28,048 nt of DNA from CBDDRG01 sp051306415 (lineage in GTDB: Bacteria > Pseudomonadota > Gammaproteobacteria > Pseudomonadales > Porticoccaceae), in NCBI GenBank assembly GCA_051306415.1, contig JBPPNE010000148.1, positions 1 to 28,048 of the forward strand. Reading direction: 5' to 3'. Positions 24,972 to 28,048 of the stretch are shown here, in pieces (position 1 is the stretch's first letter; each line of letters opens with the position of its first letter). The position numbers and the translations under genes were made by a program. Below the pieces are notes generated by a model. The model did not search any database, was not told the DNA's origin, and saw only the letters and a program-made list of their open reading frames with translations.

Positions 24972-26855
24972 ATGAGCTTGATTACCCTCCGTGACACCCG
25001 CCTCAGTTTTGGCTCCGCTCCGCTGCTCGATGGTATCGGCTTTAACCTGGAGCGCGGCGAGCGCGTCTGCGTGGTCGGCCGCAATGGCGAGGGCAAATCG
25101 ACGCTGCTGAAGGTCATTGAAGGCCTGCTGATGCCGGATTCCGGTGAGGTGGTGCGCCAAAGCGGGCTGCGGATCGCGAGTCTGCCCCAGGAGGTGCCCG
25201 TGGAGCTGGGCGGCCTCGTCTTCGATGTTGTCGCTAACGGCCTCGGCCCCGCGGCGGATTTGCTGACGCGTTATCACCAGCTCAGCGAACGCTATGCCCA
25301 TGGCGATGAATCCGTGCTCGACGATTTCATGCGCACGCAGGAGGAGCTGGACGCCAGCGGCGGTTGGACGCTGAACACCCAGGTAGAACAGATTTTGTCG
25401 CGCATGCAGCTCGACGGCGAAGCCGATTTCGCCAGTCTTTCCGGCGGGCGCAAGCGCCGTGTGCTATTGGCGCGGGCGCTGATCGGCGACCCCGATATCC
25501 TGTTGCTGGACGAGCCCACCAACCACCTCGACATTGCGGCGATCACCTGGCTGGAGGAATTCTTCGGCCGCTTTCCCGGCACCTTGCTGTTCATTACCCA
25601 CGACCGCAGTTTTCTGCAAGCCGTAGCCACCCGCATCGTCGAACTCGATCGCGGCGTGCTGCGCGATTTCCCCTGCAAGTACGATGAATACTTGGAGCGC
25701 AAGCAGCAGATTCTCGATGCGGAGGCGCAGGCCAATGCGCTGTTCGACAAACGGCTCGCGCAAGAGGAGGTGTGGATACGCCAGGGCATCAAGGCGCGCC
25801 GCACCCGTAACGAGGGCCGCGTTCGCGCGTTGCAGGCACTGCGTCAGGAGCGTGCCCAGCGCCGCGCGCTGATTGGCAAGGTGCAGTTGGCCGGCAGCGA
25901 AGTCGAGCGCTCGGGCAAGTTGGTGCTGGAGGCCAAACATATCTCCGTTGCCTATGGCGACAACAAACTGGTTGACGATTTTTCCGTGGTGGTGATGCGC
26001 GGCGACAAAATCGGCCTGATCGGCGAAAACGGCGTCGGCAAGACCACGCTGGTGCGGGCGCTGCTACAGCAGATTCCGGTCGATTCCGGTTCGATACAAC
26101 TGGGCACCAAGCTCGATATCGCCTATTTCGATCAGTTGCGCACCCAGCTCGACCTTGAGCGCACGGTGATGGACAACGTCGTGCAGGGTTCCGACTTTAT
26201 CGAGATCAATGGCGTGCGCAAACACGCGCTCGCCTATCTGCAGGATTTTCTGTTTTCGCCTCAGCGCTCGCGGACGCAGGTCAAGGCGCTCTCCGGCGGC
26301 GAGCGCAATCGCCTGCTGCTGGCCAAGCTGTTTACCCGTCCCGCCAACCTGTTGGTGATGGATGAGCCCACCAATGATCTCGATGTGGAAACGCTGGAAC
26401 TGCTGGAGGAAATGTTGGTCAATTACACCGGCACACTGTTGCTGATCAGCCATGACCGCGCCTTCCTCGACAATGTCGTCACCAGCACCTGGGCCTTTGA
26501 GGGCGAGGGCAAAATCGGTGAATACGTCGGCGGCTACCAGGATTGGCTGCGGCAGCGCCAGCAGGACGCCATTAACAGCATCACGCCTGGCAAAGCCGCG
26601 CCAGTGGTAAAAGCCGCCACCGGGGTGCTACAGGCGAAGAAAAAGCTCAGCTACAAGGAACAGCGCGAACTGGAGGCGCTACCCACGGCGGTGGCGGCTC
26701 TGGAGGCAGAGCAGGCAACATTGCAGGCCGCGTTCAATGACCCCGAATTTTTTACTCGCACGCCACAGGAGGCGACCGCCGCTGCCGCTCGTCTTGTGGC
26801 GATCGACGACGCTCTGCTGGCATTGCTCGACCGCTGGGAAGCTCTCGGTGGCTGA
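24972..26855 (+). CDS. uup: ABC-F family ATPase Uup
   Basis: This is a 627-residue soluble tandem ATPase of the ABC-F type. In this subfamily (Uup) it binds ribosomes and branched DNA intermediates and is linked to suppression of transposon precise excision. Domain 1 has Walker A GRNGEGKST at 36-44, signature LSGGRKRRVLLARAL and Walker B ILLLDEPTNHLD. The linker (about 235-320) is charged and helical. Domain 2 has Walker A GENGVGKTT, signature LSGGERNRLLLAKLF and Walker B LLVMDEPTNDLD. The C-terminal coiled-coil domain starts near KKLSYKEQRELEALP, which separates Uup from EttA and YheS. There are no membrane segments. The ATG at 24972 gives the standard N-terminus, although the ribosome site is poor. 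The gene is monocistronic. Confidence 0.93.
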   Translation: MSLITLRDTRLSFGSAPLLDGIGFNLERGERVCVVGRNGEGKSTLLKVIEGLLMPDSGEVVRQSGLRIASLPQEVPVELGGLVFDVVANGLGPAADLLTRYHQLSERYAHGDESVLDDFMRTQEELDASGGWTLNTQVEQILSRMQLDGEADFASLSGGRKRRVLLARALIGDPDILLLDEPTNHLDIAAITWLEEFFGRFPGTLLFITHDRSFLQAVATRIVELDRGVLRDFPCKYDEYLERKQQILDAEAQANALFDKRLAQEEVWIRQGIKARRTRNEGRVRALQALRQERAQRRALIGKVQLAGSEVERSGKLVLEAKHISVAYGDNKLVDDFSVVVMRGDKIGLIGENGVGKTTLVRALLQQIPVDSGSIQLGTKLDIAYFDQLRTQLDLERTVMDNVVQGSDFIEINGVRKHALAYLQDFLFSPQRSRTQVKALSGGERNRLLLAKLFTRPANLLVMDEPTNDLDVETLELLEEMLVNYTGTLLLISHDRAFLDNVVTSTWAFEGEGKIGEYVGGYQDWLRQRQQDAINSITPGKAAPVVKAATGVLQAKKKLSYKEQRELEALPTAVAALEAEQATLQAAFNDPEFFTRTPQEATAAAARLVAIDDALLALLDRWEALGG

Positions 26856-26973
26856 ATTTTCGGGCATGCCATTTTTTAGGTGGTAGTTTTCAGATGGACG
26901 TTTTCGCTTCACTCGATGAGGGCTGCGACCAGGGCGTAATTGCGCCATTGAATGCGCATCGGAATGACAACCC

Positions 26974-27903
26974 ATGAAGTACACCAATCTGAACGGCAAG
27001 GGTTCTACCGCGAGCCTCCGCCGGCTGCTGAAGTGGCAGTTGGGCTTGCACGAGGAGACTTGGCCGCGCTCGCCATCGACCGGGGTGCCGGTACCCGCGG
27101 TTGCCAACGATGGCCGCGCCTTGCGTAAGGCGACGCGGGACGCACTGACCTGGATTGGCCACGCCTCTTTCCTGATCCAGCTCGGCGGCAAAAGCGCGTT
27201 GATTGATCCGGTGCTGTCGCAGGCACTCGGCGGCGTCGTCAAGCGCAATATGGCACCGGGGCTGAACTGGCCGGCGTTGCCGTCGATCGATGTGGTGCTG
27301 GTGACGCACAACCACCGCGATCACATGGATATGCCGACGCTGAACAAGCTCGGCGCCGATCCGGTCTACGTGGTACCCCAGGGCCTCGGTCGTTATTTTG
27401 AGCGTGCCGGCTTGCGCCGCGTGGTCGAGATGGGCTGGTGGGAGCAGCGAGACATCGAAGGTCTGAACATTACCTTTGTCCCGGCGGAGCACTGGAGCCG
27501 GCGCGGTCTGTTCGATGTCAATGACAGCTGGTGGGGCGGCTATGTTATCGAGCGCGGCGGCTTGCGCGTCTATCACTCCGGCGATACGGCCTGGTTCGAT
27601 GGCTTTGCCGACATCGGCGCGCGCTGCGGCGACATTCAGGCCGCGATGCTGCCGATCGGCGCCTATGCGCCGCGCTGGTTCATGCGCAGCCAGCACATGG
27701 ATCCGGCGGATGCGGTGCGTGCTTTCGCCGCCTTGGGCGCCAGCAAATTCGTCGCCATGCATTGGGGTACTTTCAAATTGACGGATGAGCACCTGGGCGA
27801 ACCGCCCGAGTTGCTGCGACACATCTGGCAGGCCGAAAATCGTGCCAATGAGGCGGTCGCTATTCCCGCCATCGGCGAGACGCTGTGGTTGGATCGCTGC
27901 TAG
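26974..27903 (+). CDS. Metallo-beta-lactamase-fold hydrolase (UlaG/NAPE-PLD-like)
   Basis: This is a 309-residue zinc-dependent hydrolase of the MBL superfamily, in the branch that includes NAPE-PLD and RomA-like proteins. A short N-terminal extension leads to WIGHASFLIQ at 60-69, which holds an early His characteristic of this branch. The metal motif is THNHRDHMDM at 111-120. Later ligands are seen in VPAEHWSRRG, HSGDTAWFDGF and AMHWGTFKL. All expected ligands are present, so catalysis is likely. The substrate may be a lipid phosphodiester or lactone but is not known. The stop TAG at 27901-27903 lies within the CTAG target next to the IS5-type element. The protein nevertheless ends at a normal place for the family (GETLWLDRC). 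Confidence 0.9.
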   Translation: MKYTNLNGKGSTASLRRLLKWQLGLHEETWPRSPSTGVPVPAVANDGRALRKATRDALTWIGHASFLIQLGGKSALIDPVLSQALGGVVKRNMAPGLNWPALPSIDVVLVTHNHRDHMDMPTLNKLGADPVYVVPQGLGRYFERAGLRRVVEMGWWEQRDIEGLNITFVPAEHWSRRGLFDVNDSWWGGYVIERGGLRVYHSGDTAWFDGFADIGARCGDIQAAMLPIGAYAPRWFMRSQHMDPADAVRAFAALGASKFVAMHWGTFKLTDEHLGEPPELLRHIWQAENRANEAVAIPAIGETLWLDRC

Positions 27904-28048
27904 GGAACCTCTGAACAAATCGGCGTTGGTGTACGATTTCCTGACCGAGATTGGCGGGTCCAGTGGGATGAAGCAGGCGACGTTTGACGGGCTGGCGTTT
28001 GCGGCCAAGAAGAAGCAGGCCCGGCGCGAGAAGTTCCTCGCCCAGATG
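27904..28048 (+). mobile_element. Left end of an IS5-family element, cut by window end
   Basis: The end starts ggaacctctgaacaaat, directly after CTAG (27900-27903), a target of the YTAR type used by IS5-group elements. The transposase start follows 64 bp in. The right end and the second target copy lie outside the window. Its 'ctctgaacaa' core is shared with the MITE at 3914-4038. Confidence 0.75.
27968..28048 (+). CDS. IS5-family transposase, N-terminal part only
   Basis: The first 27 codons are open to the window edge (MKQATFDGLAFAAKKKQARR...). This opening, with 'MKQ.TF....A.K.K.TRRE.FL..M', is the standard start of IS5/IS1106-like DDE transposases. The catalytic domain lies beyond the window. 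The ATG at 27968 is taken because it gives the family N-terminus. A GTG further upstream is in frame but would add atypical residues. Confidence 0.8.
   Translation, partial: MKQATFDGLAFAAKKKQARREKFLAQM

Noticed and set aside
26890..28008. 372-codon minus-strand frame opposite the MBL hydrolase
   Set aside because: The plus-strand gene carries all metal ligands. The antisense frame has no motif and crosses the IS5-type end.

Overview
The window looks like a high-GC proteobacterial chromosome segment, most likely from a gammaproteobacterium. Supporting signs are Shine-Dalgarno-led genes, an ABC-F protein of the Uup type, an RND pump, a DUF924 protein, and REP/MITE-like sequences with the 'cctgagc..gtcgaagg' core common in that class. 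No rRNA, tRNA or CRISPR array was seen, so the genus cannot be fixed. A marine or hydrocarbon/steroid-degrading lineage is a guess from the LLM oxidoreductase, SDR and acyl-CoA dehydrogenase content.

Positions 1-9300 are a patchy, decaying region. It holds an LLM-class flavin oxidoreductase (24-887), a polysaccharide pyruvyl transferase-like gene (1161-2345, minus), a classical SDR (3111-3866), and two paralogous acyltransferase-3 membrane proteins on the minus strand. The second of these is frameshifted (5579-6714), and a short third remnant lies at about 7985-8112. A complete IS30-family element (6801-7920) sits between copies two and three. A frameshifted SAM methyltransferase follows (8121-8968). 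Pyruvylation, O-acylation and methylation together suggest a former cell-surface glycan-modification island. Two copies of a MITE-like palindromic repeat (3914-4038 and about 9142-9315) flank it.

Positions 9340-16404 are the most distinctive part. A cysteine-rich protein of unknown function is followed by five co-directional paralogous acyl-CoA dehydrogenases closed by a rho-independent terminator. Four are intact at exactly 387 codons. The fifth carries a 23-nt deletion near its 5' end. All lack a glutamate at the usual C-terminal catalytic position but keep a Glu at residue 245 in an 'NPER' motif, like the isovaleryl-CoA dehydrogenase type.

Positions 16405-28048 are ordinary core/accessory genes: a TSUP permease, an AI-2E-family membrane protein overlapping a small methyltransferase, an RND adaptor/pump pair (ATGA overlap), a DUF924 protein, Uup, and a metallo-beta-lactamase-fold hydrolase. 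The last abuts the left end of an IS5-type element whose transposase runs off the window. The IS5-type end shares its 'ctctgaacaa' core with the MITE ends, so the MITEs may be non-autonomous relatives.
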